From: Streptomyces sp. TRM68367
GTDB lineage: Bacteria > Actinomycetota > Actinomycetes > Streptomycetales > Streptomycetaceae
Direction of reading: 5' to 3'
Assembly (NCBI RefSeq): GCF_014495685.1
Contig: NZ_JACTVI010000007.1
Span: 135,712 to 199,711, forward strand
DNA: 64,000 bases
This document shows, piece after piece, positions 56,103-64,000 of the stretch; positions within the stretch are counted from its first letter, which is position 1, and every line of letters begins with the position of its first letter. The translations under genes and the position numbers were made by a program. The notes below the pieces were generated by a model. The model saw nothing but the letters and a program-made list of their open reading frames with translations, was not told the DNA's origin and did not search any database.

Positions 56103-58957
56103 GAGGTCTCTCCTGGTTGATCGGCGGCGGGGTCGAGGAGTTCCGCGAGGTGCAGGGCGCGGATGTCCCGGTCACCGGCGAGGTGGTCGATCTGGGTGGC
56201 GCAGCTGAAGCCGTCGGCCACGACGACGGCATCTCCAGCCTCGTCGAGGCGGGGTTCGAGGGCGAGTGCGGCGACGGCCATCGAGGTTTCGTAGTGCTGT
56301 GCCTCGAAGCCGAAGTTGCCGGCGAGGCCGCAGCAGCCCTCGGCCTCGTCGACCTTTTCCACGCCGAGGCGGCGCAGCAGGTCGCGCGGGCGGCGGGCGC
56401 CGAAGGTGGCGTACTCGTGGCAGTGGTTCTGCAACAGCACGGTCTGCGGCAGCCGCCTTGGGGTCCAGTCCGGTGCGGCGAGGTCGGTCAGCGCCCCGGT
56501 GAGGGTGTGGACGCGGGCCGCGACGCGGCGGGCGGCGTCGGTGCCGAGGAGTTCGGGTACGTCGCGTTTGAGCGCGGCGGCGCAGCTGGGTTCGGGCACG
56601 ACGATGGGGCGATCGTCGCCGCTGTCGAGGCGGGCGACCGTGCGGGCCATGATGCGGCGCGCGACGGACAGCTGGCCGGTGCTGACCCAGGTCAGGCCGC
56701 AGCACAGCCCGTCCTGCGCCGTGCACGGGACTCCGGCGTCGGCGAGGACGCGGTTCGCGGCTCCCGCCACCTCGGGGCGGAACGCGCGGGTGAAGCTGTC
56801 GACGAAGAGCAAAGCCTTCGCCGGTTTGTCAGGCTTCGTCGCGCGCAGGACCTTGCGCAGGGCTCGCCGGGAGGCGAAGGCCGGGATCCTGCGCTTGATG
56901 GTCACGCCGCCGAGGCGGGCCAGCAGTCTGCCGAGCGGTCCGCGCAGCAGGGCGTTGAGCGGGCGGGCGGCGTAGCCGGCGAGGGCGGTGGTCAGGGGCA
57001 GCCAGCCCAGCGAGTAGTGGGACCGGGGCCGCAGCCTGCCCTTGTAGTGCTGGTGCAGGAACTCCGCCTTGTACGTGGCCATGTCGACGCCGACCGGGCA
57101 GTCGCTGGAGCACGCCTTGCACGACAGGCACAGATCGAGGGCGTCGCGGACCTCGGTCGAGCGCCAGCCGTCCCGGACCGTCTCGCCACGGAACATCTCC
57201 TGGAGCAGGCGGGCCCGGCCCCGGGTGGAGTCGTTCTCCTCGCCGGTGGCGCGGTAGCTGGGGCACATCACGCCGCCCGCGTCGCTGCGGCAGCGGCCGA
57301 CGCCGACGCAGCGGCGGGCGGCGCCGGCGAGGCCGTCCGCGTCGTGTGGGAAGGTGAACGCCGTGTCGACGAGGGGCAGTTCGCGCAGCGCCAGGTCGGC
57401 GTCGAGCGGGGCCGGATCGACGATGACACCGGGATTGAGCAGCCCGTCCGGGTCGAAGATCTCCTTGAAGGCGGCGAAGGCGCGGATCATGCGGTGGCTG
57501 TACATGACCTGAAGCAGCTCACCGCGCGCCCGCCCGTCGCCGTGCTCGCCGGACAGGGTTCCGCCGTGCTCGACGACCAGGGCGGCCGCCTCGGTGAGGA
57601 AGCGGCGGGCGGCGGCCCGGCCGGGGTCCGTGGCGAGGTCGAAGTCGATGCGCACGTGGACGCAGCCCGCGCCGAAGTGGCCGTACAGCACGCCGGTCAG
57701 GCCGTGCGAGGACAGCAGCTCACGGAAGTCCCGCAGGTAGGCGGCCAGGTGCTCGGGGGCGACGGCCGCGTCCTCCCAGCCCGGCCAGGACTCCCCGCCG
57801 TCGACGAGCCGGGCGGCCAGCCCGGCCCCGTCCTCGCGGACCCGCCACAGCGAGCGCCGTTCCGCCGCGCTGCGGATGACCCGCCCGCCGGTCATGCGGC
57901 CCGCGGCCTTGAGAGCGTCGAGGAGCTCGGCCGCCCGGCGCGCCACATCCGCCGCGTCGTCGCCGTCGAGCTCGACGTACAGCCAGGCGCGCCCCTCGGG
58001 CAGTCCGGTCACGGAGTCCGGGCCGCGGCGGGCCCGCATGGTGGCGACGATCGCCTCGTCCATGCCCTCCACGGCCGTGGGCGACCAGCGCAGGATCTCG
58101 GGAACGTCCTCGGCGGCCTCGACGACGTCGTCGTAGCCGAGGGCCAGGAGCGCCGAGTGCGCCGCGGTGGCCGTCAGACGTACGGTCGCCGCCGTGACGA
58201 CCGCGCAGGTGCCCTCGGTGCCGACCAGGGCGCGGGCCATGTCGAAGCCGTTCTCCGGCAGCAGGCGGTGCAGCTGGTAGCCGGAGACCTGGCGGGGGAT
58301 GCGGCCCAGCTCGGTGCGGATCGGCGCCAGCTGGTCGTCGACCAGGCGGCGTGCGTCCTGTTCGAGGCGGGCGATGCGGTCGGCGTCGCGCGGGTCGTAC
58401 GCGCGCAGTCCGGTGCGGTCGGCGACGGCACGTGCACCGTCGGCGGTGACGATCTCCAGGGCCTCGATGTGGCCGCTGGTGCGCCCGTGCCGCACGGAAC
58501 GGTTGCCGCAGGCGTCGTTGCCGATCATCCCGCCGAGGGTGCAGCGGCTGTGCGAGGACGGGTCCGGCCCGAAGGTCAGCCCGTGCGCGGCGGCCGCGTG
58601 CTGGAGCGCGTCGAGGACCACGCCGGCCTCGACGCGCGCGGTGCCCGCCTGCGGATCGATGTGCAGGATCCGGTTCATGTGGCTGGAGAAGTCCAGGACC
58701 ACGCCGGGTCCGACGGCGTTGCCCGCCATGCTGGTGCCGCCGCCGCGCGCGGTGACCGGGATGCCGGTCTCCCGGCAGGCCCGCAGCACCGCGACCACGT
58801 CGTCGGCGGTGCGCGGGAAGGCCACGGCACGCGGCGGCACACGGTAGTTGGAGGCGTCGTAGGCGTAGGGGCCGGTGGGGCCCGGGCCGGTCTCGACGCG
58901 CAGGGTGGGAGCGGTCGCGGCTAGCCGGGCGACGAGGGACGCCAGGGCGTCGGTCAT
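56099..58957 (-). CDS. FAD-binding and 4Fe-4S oxidoreductase (D-2-hydroxyacid dehydrogenase type, YdiJ-like)
   Basis: 952 residues from ATG 58957, overlapping the aminotransferase stop. N-terminal FAD-linked oxidase domain (PPRAVAFPRTADDVVAVLRA, GGGTSMAGNAVGPGVVLDFS, CTLGGMIGNDACGNRSVRHG near 150), FAD-oxidase C domain (GEHGDGRARGELLQVMY), then ferredoxin-like part CVGVGRCRSDAGGVMCPSYR near 545 and CLSCKACSSDCPVGVDMATY near 608, and CCG domains (GLCCGLTWV, EGCCGLAGNFGFEAQHYETS). This single-chain layout is that of YdiJ, reported as a D-2-hydroxyglutarate dehydrogenase, and of Dld-type D-lactate dehydrogenases. In this operon a hydroxyacid related to GABA or glutarate metabolism is a fair guess. 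Coupled at both ends. Confidence 0.86.
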   Translation of the reverse strand: MTDALASLVARLAATAPTLRVETGPGPTGPYAYDASNYRVPPRAVAFPRTADDVVAVLRACRETGIPVTARGGGTSMAGNAVGPGVVLDFSSHMNRILHIDPQAGTARVEAGVVLDALQHAAAAHGLTFGPDPSSHSRCTLGGMIGNDACGNRSVRHGRTSGHIEALEIVTADGARAVADRTGLRAYDPRDADRIARLEQDARRLVDDQLAPIRTELGRIPRQVSGYQLHRLLPENGFDMARALVGTEGTCAVVTAATVRLTATAAHSALLALGYDDVVEAAEDVPEILRWSPTAVEGMDEAIVATMRARRGPDSVTGLPEGRAWLYVELDGDDAADVARRAAELLDALKAAGRMTGGRVIRSAAERRSLWRVREDGAGLAARLVDGGESWPGWEDAAVAPEHLAAYLRDFRELLSSHGLTGVLYGHFGAGCVHVRIDFDLATDPGRAAARRFLTEAAALVVEHGGTLSGEHGDGRARGELLQVMYSHRMIRAFAAFKEIFDPDGLLNPGVIVDPAPLDADLALRELPLVDTAFTFPHDADGLAGAARRCVGVGRCRSDAGGVMCPSYRATGEENDSTRGRARLLQEMFRGETVRDGWRSTEVRDALDLCLSCKACSSDCPVGVDMATYKAEFLHQHYKGRLRPRSHYSLGWLPLTTALAGYAARPLNALLRGPLGRLLARLGGVTIKRRIPAFASRRALRKVLRATKPDKPAKALLFVDSFTRAFRPEVAGAANRVLADAGVPCTAQDGLCCGLTWVSTGQLSVARRIMARTVARLDSGDDRPIVVPEPSCAAALKRDVPELLGTDAARRVAARVHTLTGALTDLAAPDWTPRRLPQTVLLQNHCHEYATFGARRPRDLLRRLGVEKVDEAEGCCGLAGNFGFEAQHYETSMAVAALALEPRLDEAGDAVVVADGFSCATQIDHLAGDRDIRALHLAELLDPAADQPGETS

Positions 58958-60222
58958 CGATCCGTTGCTTCCGAGGTACCGGCTTCGACCGCAGCCGCCC
59001 ACGCCTGGAGGCCTTCGTCCACCCCTGCCTCGTCGATCACCAGCGCCGGGATCATCCGCACGACCTGGTTCCAGGCCCCGCACAGCAGCAGGAGCAGGCC
59101 CTGGTCGACGGCGGCGCGCTGGACGCGGGCGGCGGTCTCGGGGTCGGGTGAGCCGTCCTCGGTGACGAACTCGCTGGCCAGCATCAGGCCGAGGCCGCGG
59201 ACGTCGCCGATGCCGGGGGTGCGGTGCGCCACCGCCTCCAGGCCCTGGCGCAGCCGTGCGCCCATGGCGTCGGCGTTCTCGACGAGCTTCTCGTCGCGTA
59301 CGACGTCGAGGGTGGCGCAGGCCGCGGCGCAGGCCACGGCGTTGGCGCCGTACGTGCCGCCCTGCGAGCCGGGCCACGCCTTCTGCATCAGTTCCTCGGA
59401 GGCGGCGATGCCGGACAGCGGGAAGCCGCTGGCCAGGCCCTTGGCCGTGACGAGGATGTCGGGCGTGACGCCGAAGTGGTCGTGGCCCCAGAAGCGGCCG
59501 GTGCGGCCGACGCCGGTCTGCACCTCGTCGAGGATCAGCAGGAAGCCGTGCCGGTCGGCCCGCTCCCGGAGGCCTTCGAGGAAGGCGCGGGTCGCGGGGA
59601 CGTAGCCGCCTTCGCCGAGCACCGGCTCGACGATGATCGCCGCGGTGTCGGCGGGCGAGGAGATGGTCTGGAGCGTGTAGTCGAGCTCCTGGAGGGCGAA
59701 GCGGGTGGCGGTGTCCTCGTCCCAGCCGTAGCGGTACGCGGTCGGGAAGGGGGTGACGACCACGCCGCTCATCAGCGGGGAGAAGCCGGAACGGAAGCGG
59801 ATGCCGGACGTGGTCATGGAGGCGGCGGCGACGGTGCGGCCGTGGAAGCCGCCGTGGCAGACGAGGACGTTGGGCCGGCCGGTGGCCTGCCGGGCCAGCC
59901 GCAGGGCGGCCTCCACGGCCTCGCTGCCGGAGTTGGTGAAGAACAGGCTGTCCAGGCCGGTCGGCAGCACCTCGCCGAGCTTGTCGACGAGCCGCCGCAG
60001 CGGCTGGTGCATGACGGTCGTGTACTGGCCGTGGACGAGCGTGCCGACCTGGTCCTGCGCCGCCGCCACGACCTTGGGGTGGCAGTGCCCGGTGCTGGTC
60101 ACGCCGATGCCGGCGGTGAAGTCGAGATAGCGGCGCCCGTCCTCGCCGTAGAGGTGGACGCCCTCGCCCCGGACCGCCACGACGGGCGTGGCTTGGCGGA
60201 GGTGCGGCGACAGTGCGGTCAT
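58954..60222 (-). CDS. Class III PLP aminotransferase (GabT-like)
   Basis: 422 residues, ATG 60222 six bases after GGGAG. Class III aminotransferase motifs: RYLDFTAGIGVTSTGHCHPK, FFTNSGSEAVEAALRLARQA, CHGGFHGRTVAAASMTTSG, ILDEVQTGVGRTGRFWGHDH, PLP lysine in VTAKGLASGFPLSGIAASEE near 262. Probably an omega-amino acid transaminase such as GABA aminotransferase; exact substrate unproven. First gene of the coupled operon with the FAD-FeS and GabD-like genes, divergent from the pucR gene across 346 bases that hold a five-copy tandem repeat. Confidence 0.88.
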   Translation of the reverse strand: MTALSPHLRQATPVVAVRGEGVHLYGEDGRRYLDFTAGIGVTSTGHCHPKVVAAAQDQVGTLVHGQYTTVMHQPLRRLVDKLGEVLPTGLDSLFFTNSGSEAVEAALRLARQATGRPNVLVCHGGFHGRTVAAASMTTSGIRFRSGFSPLMSGVVVTPFPTAYRYGWDEDTATRFALQELDYTLQTISSPADTAAIIVEPVLGEGGYVPATRAFLEGLRERADRHGFLLILDEVQTGVGRTGRFWGHDHFGVTPDILVTAKGLASGFPLSGIAASEELMQKAWPGSQGGTYGANAVACAAACATLDVVRDEKLVENADAMGARLRQGLEAVAHRTPGIGDVRGLGLMLASEFVTEDGSPDPETAARVQRAAVDQGLLLLLCGAWNQVVRMIPALVIDEAGVDEGLQAWAAAVEAGTSEATDR

Positions 60223-60301
60223 GTTCGTCTCCCGGCTCGGTCGTCGGTGTTCGGGGTGCTGCCGACTGTGTGCTGTCGTCGATGTGCCGCCGACGGTCTG
60301 A

Positions 60302-60375
60302 GGTCGTCGGTGATCCGTCGTCGGTGATCCGGTCGTCGGTGATCCGGTCGTCGGTGTTCCGGTCGTCGGTGTGCC
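60302..60375. repeat. Five tandem 15-bp repeats in the aminotransferase-pucR gap
   Basis: GGTCGTCGGTGATCC is repeated five times head to tail (60302-60375), the second copy one base short and the last two changed to GTTCC and GTGCC. A sixth partial copy, GGTCGTCGGTGTTCG, lies at 60239. The array is 80-155 bases upstream of the aminotransferase start. It is either a regulator-binding array or a slippage-prone minisatellite. Nothing else is recognisable in the 346-base gap. Confidence 0.8.
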
Positions 60376-60568
60376 CTCGTCTCCCGAGCATCCCGGCGGG
60401 GCCCGGACGGTGCCAATGCGTGAACTGTCCAGCCGGGACGCGGTGTCCGGACGTTGTGTCAACCGCACCGGCACCCGTGCCCGGCCCACGGCCCCTACGG
60501 CCGCCCCGGTGCGCCTCTTGCGCAGGTCAGTGGGGCTTGTCAGAGTGACGGGCATACAGGGAGGCACC

Positions 60569-62434
60569 GTGAGCGAGAACCATCCGACGGCTCCAGGGCC
60601 CGGCACCTCCGTGTCCGGCCGGACCGGGGACCCGGTCACCGGCGATCCCGTCGGTCGTCCGCTCACCGTCGCCGACGCGCTGGCGCTGCCTGTCCTGGCC
60701 GCCGGGCAGCCGCAGGTCGTCACCGGTGGGGACCGGCTGGACCGCCCCGTCCGCTGGGTCCACATCACCGAGCTGACCGACCCCGCCTCCTTCCTCAAGG
60801 GCGGCGAACTCGTTCTGACCACCGGTATGCCCCTGCCCGACGAGCCGGCCGGGGTACGCCGGTACGTCGACGAACTCGCCGGCGTCGGGGCGGCGGCCCT
60901 CGTCCTGGAACTCGTCCGCCGCTACCACCGCCCGCCCACCGCACTCGTGCACGCCTGCCAGGCCCGCGGCCTCCCCCTCGTCACGCTGGGCAAGGACGTC
61001 AACTTCCTGGAGGTCACCCAGGTCGTCCACGCGCTCATCCTCGGCAACCAGACGGACGCCATGCGGCGCACCCAACGCATCCACGAGGCGTTCACCGCCC
61101 TGACGCTGCGCGGCGCCGGACCCGAGGACGTGGTCCGCGCCGCCGCGGACATGAGCGGCCGCACGGTCGTCCTGGAGAACCTCGTCCACCAGGCGCTGAT
61201 CTGCGAACCGTCCGCCAGCACGGCAGAGGCGGCGCTCACCCGGTGGGAGCAGCGCTCCCGGGCGACGCCGCCCGCCGACCGAGTGGGCGTGTCCGGGCCC
61301 GAGGGCTGGCTCGTGGCACCCGTGGAGTACCAGGGCGAACGGTGGGGCCGGGTGGCCATGCTCCCCACACCGCACGGGCCGGCCGACCAGCCGGGTGGTC
61401 CGATCACGCCACCCACACCGGCCACACCACCCGCTCCGACCCCATCGCCCGGCCCAACCACACCGCCCGCTTCGACCACCCCCCTCGGGCCGACCGCACC
61501 GCCCGGTCCAGCCAAATCCTCCGCCCCGCCACCACCCTGCCCGGCCACACCGCCGGCCCCGGCCACTCCCTCGGCCTTCGGCCCGGAGGACGTGACGGTC
61601 CTGGAGAGAACCGCGATGGCCCTGACCATCGCCCGTCTCATCCACCCCACGCCCTGGGAGCGCACCGCGCACCGCGCCGCCCTGCGCGATCTCGCCGAAC
61701 AGCGTCACCGCTCACCCGCGGAGGCCCGCGCCCGCATCGCCGCGCTGGGTCTGCCCACCGAGAACACCTACTTCGTCGCCGTACTCGCGGACGTACCCAC
61801 GCGGGACGACACCGCGCAGACCGAGACCGGTCTGTCCGAGGACCTGCGGGCGACGGGAACACCGGCGCTCCTTGGCCACCTCACCCCCACCCGCCTCGGC
61901 ATCCTGCTGGCCCTGCGCCCCGACCGGCCCTGGCGCCCCACGGTCGAACGCCTCGCCCGTACCGCCCTGGAGCTGACCCCGGGCGCGACGGTGAGCGTGG
62001 GCTCCGAGGCCGCGGACCTCGCCCACGTGGCCCGTTCGTTCCGGGAAGCGGCCCGCGTCGCCGAGGCAACCCTGCCCGGCCAGCCCCTTCCCCCGGACCG
62101 CTCGTTCCACGAACGGTGCGACATCGGCCTGCGCCGCCTGCTGTTCGCGCTCCGCGACGACACCCGCGTCCAGGACTACGCCGAGCGCCGGCTCGGCCGC
62201 CTCGTCGACCACGACACACGGCACGGCACCGACCTGCTGGCCACCCTGCGCCACTATCTCGACGCGGCCGGCAACAAGACCGCGGCCGCCCGCGCCGGAG
62301 GCCTGTCCCGCGAGACGGTCTACCAGCGCCTGCGCACCATCGAGCGGATCCTGGACTGCGACCTCGAATCCGGCGAACAGCGCACCGAACTCCACGTGGC
62401 CCTCACCGCACTCGAGGTCCTACGGGTCCGCTGA
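60569..62434 (+). CDS. PucR-family regulator with proline-rich insert
   Basis: 621 residues, GTG 60569 five bases after GGGAGG. N-terminal PucR domain (LTVADALALPVLAAGQPQVV, HITELTDPASFLKGGELVLT), a GGDEF-like/CdaR middle region, and the C-terminal PucR HTH (DTRHGTDLLATLRHYLDAAG, NKTAAARAGGLSRETVYQRL). Between about residues 270 and 340 there is an insert that is almost half Pro, Thr and Ala (PTPATPPAPTPSPGPTTPPA and similar), which interrupts the central domain and is not usual. PucR/CdaR proteins activate amino-compound catabolism; divergent placement makes the aminotransferase operon its likely target. Confidence 0.86.
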   Translation: MSENHPTAPGPGTSVSGRTGDPVTGDPVGRPLTVADALALPVLAAGQPQVVTGGDRLDRPVRWVHITELTDPASFLKGGELVLTTGMPLPDEPAGVRRYVDELAGVGAAALVLELVRRYHRPPTALVHACQARGLPLVTLGKDVNFLEVTQVVHALILGNQTDAMRRTQRIHEAFTALTLRGAGPEDVVRAAADMSGRTVVLENLVHQALICEPSASTAEAALTRWEQRSRATPPADRVGVSGPEGWLVAPVEYQGERWGRVAMLPTPHGPADQPGGPITPPTPATPPAPTPSPGPTTPPASTTPLGPTAPPGPAKSSAPPPPCPATPPAPATPSAFGPEDVTVLERTAMALTIARLIHPTPWERTAHRAALRDLAEQRHRSPAEARARIAALGLPTENTYFVAVLADVPTRDDTAQTETGLSEDLRATGTPALLGHLTPTRLGILLALRPDRPWRPTVERLARTALELTPGATVSVGSEAADLAHVARSFREAARVAEATLPGQPLPPDRSFHERCDIGLRRLLFALRDDTRVQDYAERRLGRLVDHDTRHGTDLLATLRHYLDAAGNKTAAARAGGLSRETVYQRLRTIERILDCDLESGEQRTELHVALTALEVLRVR

Positions 62435-62682
62435 CCCGGCCCCCACCCGTTCTCCCGCCTCCACTCCCCCGCTCCTCTTACGTTCGCGATCTCCCACCCT
62501 CCGGCTCCCCGGCTGCCCAACGATCTTTTATTGAGCGTTTGTGCGCAGATGCGTTGACCCCTGTTTGGAACTGCTCTTAACCTCAGGTCCCACTGAGCCG
62601 CCAGTTCATCCGCGCACGCTCCGCGAAATCGCCGGCGCTCGCCCCCTTTGCGTGCGAACGCAACTGAACAGAAAGGGACGTC

Positions 62683-63699
62683 GTGCCACGAAAGAAGCAA
62701 CTCGGGACCGCGGCCGCGGGTGTCCTCGCCTGCGCCACCGCGTTCAGCGGCCTCACTGCCGCCCCCGCCTCCGCCGACGCGGCGGGCGTGTCGGCCGTCA
62801 GCGATTTCCGCGGGGTCAACTGGGCCGACCCGCGCGACAACTTTGCCCATGACGCGGTAGTGCCCTCGGGCCTGTCCACCTCCGACAGCTACGCCACCAC
62901 CTACGCCAAGTCCAAGGCGATCATCGGCGGGTTCGCCAAGCTGGGCGCCAACACCGTCCGGCTGCCCATCAACCCCTCCTCCGTGAACGGCCCGTTCTGG
63001 AAGTCGTACAAGGGAGCGATCGACGCCGCCACCGACCAGGGCTTCAAGGTCATCCTGGGCTACTGGGAGGCCGACAACGCCAAGGACGGCAAGATCGACG
63101 ACCAGGCCGCCTGGAACCAGATGTGGGCGCGGGTGACCTCCTCCTACGTGCGCAACTCCAAGGTGTACTTCGAGCCGATGAACGAGCCGTTCGGCTACAC
63201 CTCCCAGGAGTGGCGCGACATCGCCGCGAAGTGGGTGACCACCCACAGCAACGTGCCCCGCGACCGGATCCTCATCGGCGGCATCAAGTACAGCGAGGAC
63301 GTCAAGCCCGTGTGCGCCGACAGCCGGCTCGACGGCACCCGGCTGGCCCTGCACAACTACGGCTTCTGGCACACCGACTGGACCAGCGTCGACCAGTGGA
63401 AGCAGGACTTCAAGCAGCGCATCGGCGACTGCGCCTCGCGCACCGTCCTGGACGAGTTCGGCGCCACCATGACCTCCGGTCTGAACTACAACGGCCCGGT
63501 CAACGGCTCCAACGAGATCGCCTACATCCAGGCGGCCACCGACACCATCCGCGAAATGGGCCTGGGCTCCGTCTACTGGCCCGGCCTGCGCAACGGCGAC
63601 ACCTACTCCCTCACCACCCTCCAGGGCACGGGCACCAGCCTCAGCCTGAAGGTGAACAACCAGAGCGGCCTGGACCGCCTGCACTGGGCCTGGTTCTAG
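62683..63699 (+). CDS. Secreted glycoside hydrolase family 5 protein
   Basis: 338 residues from GTG 62683 after AAAGGGA. Signal peptide MPRKKQLGTAAAGVLACATA ending near ASADA (31). The catalytic (beta/alpha)8 barrel has KLGANTVRLPINPSSVNGPF, acid/base Glu in FEPMNEPFGYT near 165, ALHNYGFWHTDW, and nucleophile Glu in VLDEFGATM near 257. No carbohydrate-binding module is attached; the C-terminus (TLQGTGTSLSLKVNNQSGLD) closes the barrel. GH5 covers cellulases, mannanases, galactanases and others; the substrate is not clear. A weak promoter candidate TTGACC-17-TTAACC lies at 62554-62582. Confidence 0.87.
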   Translation: MPRKKQLGTAAAGVLACATAFSGLTAAPASADAAGVSAVSDFRGVNWADPRDNFAHDAVVPSGLSTSDSYATTYAKSKAIIGGFAKLGANTVRLPINPSSVNGPFWKSYKGAIDAATDQGFKVILGYWEADNAKDGKIDDQAAWNQMWARVTSSYVRNSKVYFEPMNEPFGYTSQEWRDIAAKWVTTHSNVPRDRILIGGIKYSEDVKPVCADSRLDGTRLALHNYGFWHTDWTSVDQWKQDFKQRIGDCASRTVLDEFGATMTSGLNYNGPVNGSNEIAYIQAATDTIREMGLGSVYWPGLRNGDTYSLTTLQGTGTSLSLKVNNQSGLDRLHWAWF

Positions 63700-63723
63700 C
63701 ACCGACGCGTCATCGAACCACCA

Positions 63724-63761
63724 CCGCAACCCCCTGCCCCCACAGCGGCAGGGGGTTGCGG
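63724..63761 (+). terminator. Strong hairpin terminator after GH5 gene
   Basis: CCGCAACCCCCTGCC (63724-63738) and GGCAGGGGGTTGCGG (63747-63761) are perfect 15-bp arms around an eight-base loop. There is no long T-run (TCATT follows), as is common in Streptomyces. Ends the GH5 message and probably works in both directions. Confidence 0.85.
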
Positions 63762-63880
63762 TCATTCCCGTGCGGTGCGGGGCAGCCAGCCGTTCAGGCG
63801 GCGGTCGGCCCACTGGATGAGTCCGACGGCGCCGAGAGCAACGAGGACGACGGCGAGGAGTACGGCGAGGACAGCCACGG
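63762..63880 (-). pseudogene. C-terminal fragment of an ABC-type transporter permease
   Basis: The minus strand encodes AAVAVLAVLLAVVLVALGAV then GLIQWADRRLNGWLPRTARE and TGA at 63762. One last transmembrane helix followed by the IQWADRRLxxW end is typical of nitrate/sulfonate-type ABC permeases. Sequence to the right belongs to a different gene on the other strand, so only about 40 residues survive. Confidence 0.5.
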
Positions 63881-64000
63881 CGGCGGAACTGGCGGAGCAG
63901 AGCCTGCGGCACGTCCACCGCCTCGGTGACCGGCTCGGCGTCGCGCTCGGCCTGGAACTGATGGCCTGGATCGCGGTCAGCAATGGGCGGGCCGAGCGGG
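63878..64000 (+). pseudogene. Fragment of a large LuxR/AfsR-type regulator (TPR region), continues beyond window
   Basis: The plus-strand frame AAELAEQSLRHVHRLGDRLG, VALGLELMAWIAVSNGRAER matches the tetratricopeptide region of large ATP-binding LuxR-type regulators (LxLxRxLGDRxGVALxLExLAW). It starts in mid-domain next to the permease fragment, so its 5' part is missing; the 3' part lies outside the window. Confidence 0.5.

Noticed and set aside
56117..58924. A 935-codon plus-strand open frame and a 1430-codon minus-strand extension in the FAD-FeS region
   Set aside because: The first is antisense shadow. The second includes out-of-frame aminotransferase sequence; the real start at 58957 overlaps the aminotransferase stop.
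62554..62582. TTGACC-17-TTAACC as a sigma-70-type promoter for the GH5 gene
   Set aside because: The minus-10 is a poor match and the position, 100 bases from the start, cannot be confirmed, so it is only mentioned in the gene entry.
1..64000. Insertion sequences, integrase, attachment sites, tRNA, rRNA or CRISPR array
   Set aside because: No transposase or integrase frame, no terminal repeats with target duplications, no tRNA T-loop/acceptor pattern and no regularly spaced repeats were found by reading.

Overview
The window is high-GC actinobacterial DNA and almost certainly comes from a Streptomyces chromosome. The evidence is the strong third-position GC, frequent GTG/TTG starts, ATGA/GTGA stop-start overlaps, and typical Streptomyces families: CvnA-type kinase, FBP treble-clef protein, DUF2470, DUF5999, PucR, RhaTQPS, LutABC, GH78. 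All calls come from reading the sequence; no search was run.

Left part (1-24.9 kb) is a patchwork of small housekeeping or accessory units separated by decayed genes. It holds a CvnA-like sensor ATPase cut by the edge; an alcohol/aldehyde dehydrogenase pair facing a MarR regulator across two identical 13-bp palindromic cores; a STAS protein beside a TetM/Otr(A)-type ribosomal protection GTPase; a PHP hydrolase; a VanX-type dipeptidase; an NAD-dependent epimerase; DUF3626 and FBP proteins; a Tat lipoprotein lactonase; a DUF2470 protein behind an iron box; and a TetR/cytochrome P450 pair. In between lie remnants of a GlxA-type regulator, a complex-I-like antiporter subunit, a secreted protein, a phosphotransferase, a P450-reductase tail, a FUSC transporter and a DUF5999 gene.

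The centre (26.4-45.3 kb) is a complete L-rhamnose utilisation island. On the minus strand rhaT-rhaQ-rhaP-rhaS-rhaM, a BNR-repeat exoenzyme and the LacI regulator rhaR form one run. On the plus strand follow rhaI, rhaEW and rhaB, then lutABC, with a GH78 alpha-L-rhamnosidase converging on lutC. Together they can release rhamnose, import it, equilibrate its anomers, and convert it by isomerase, kinase and aldolase/dehydrogenase to DHAP plus L-lactate; LutABC would take lactate to pyruvate. Near-identical 12-bp LacI-type palindromes sit before rhaT, rhaI and the rhamnosidase gene.

Right part (45.4-64 kb) starts with a small secreted protein and a graveyard of ABC-transporter and MoxR genes. Then come a cupin, a methyltransferase, a znuACB metal importer with two Zur-like sites and a MarR gene downstream, small remnants, and a CBS-BON protein. 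A translationally coupled aminotransferase / FAD-FeS oxidoreductase / semialdehyde dehydrogenase operon faces a PucR regulator (GABA-type catabolism). Last are a secreted GH5 hydrolase with a strong terminator and two truncated genes joined at the edge. The density of remnants with several indels each, plus a dispersed 52-bp intergenic repeat, marks the flanks of the rhamnose island as actively eroding DNA.
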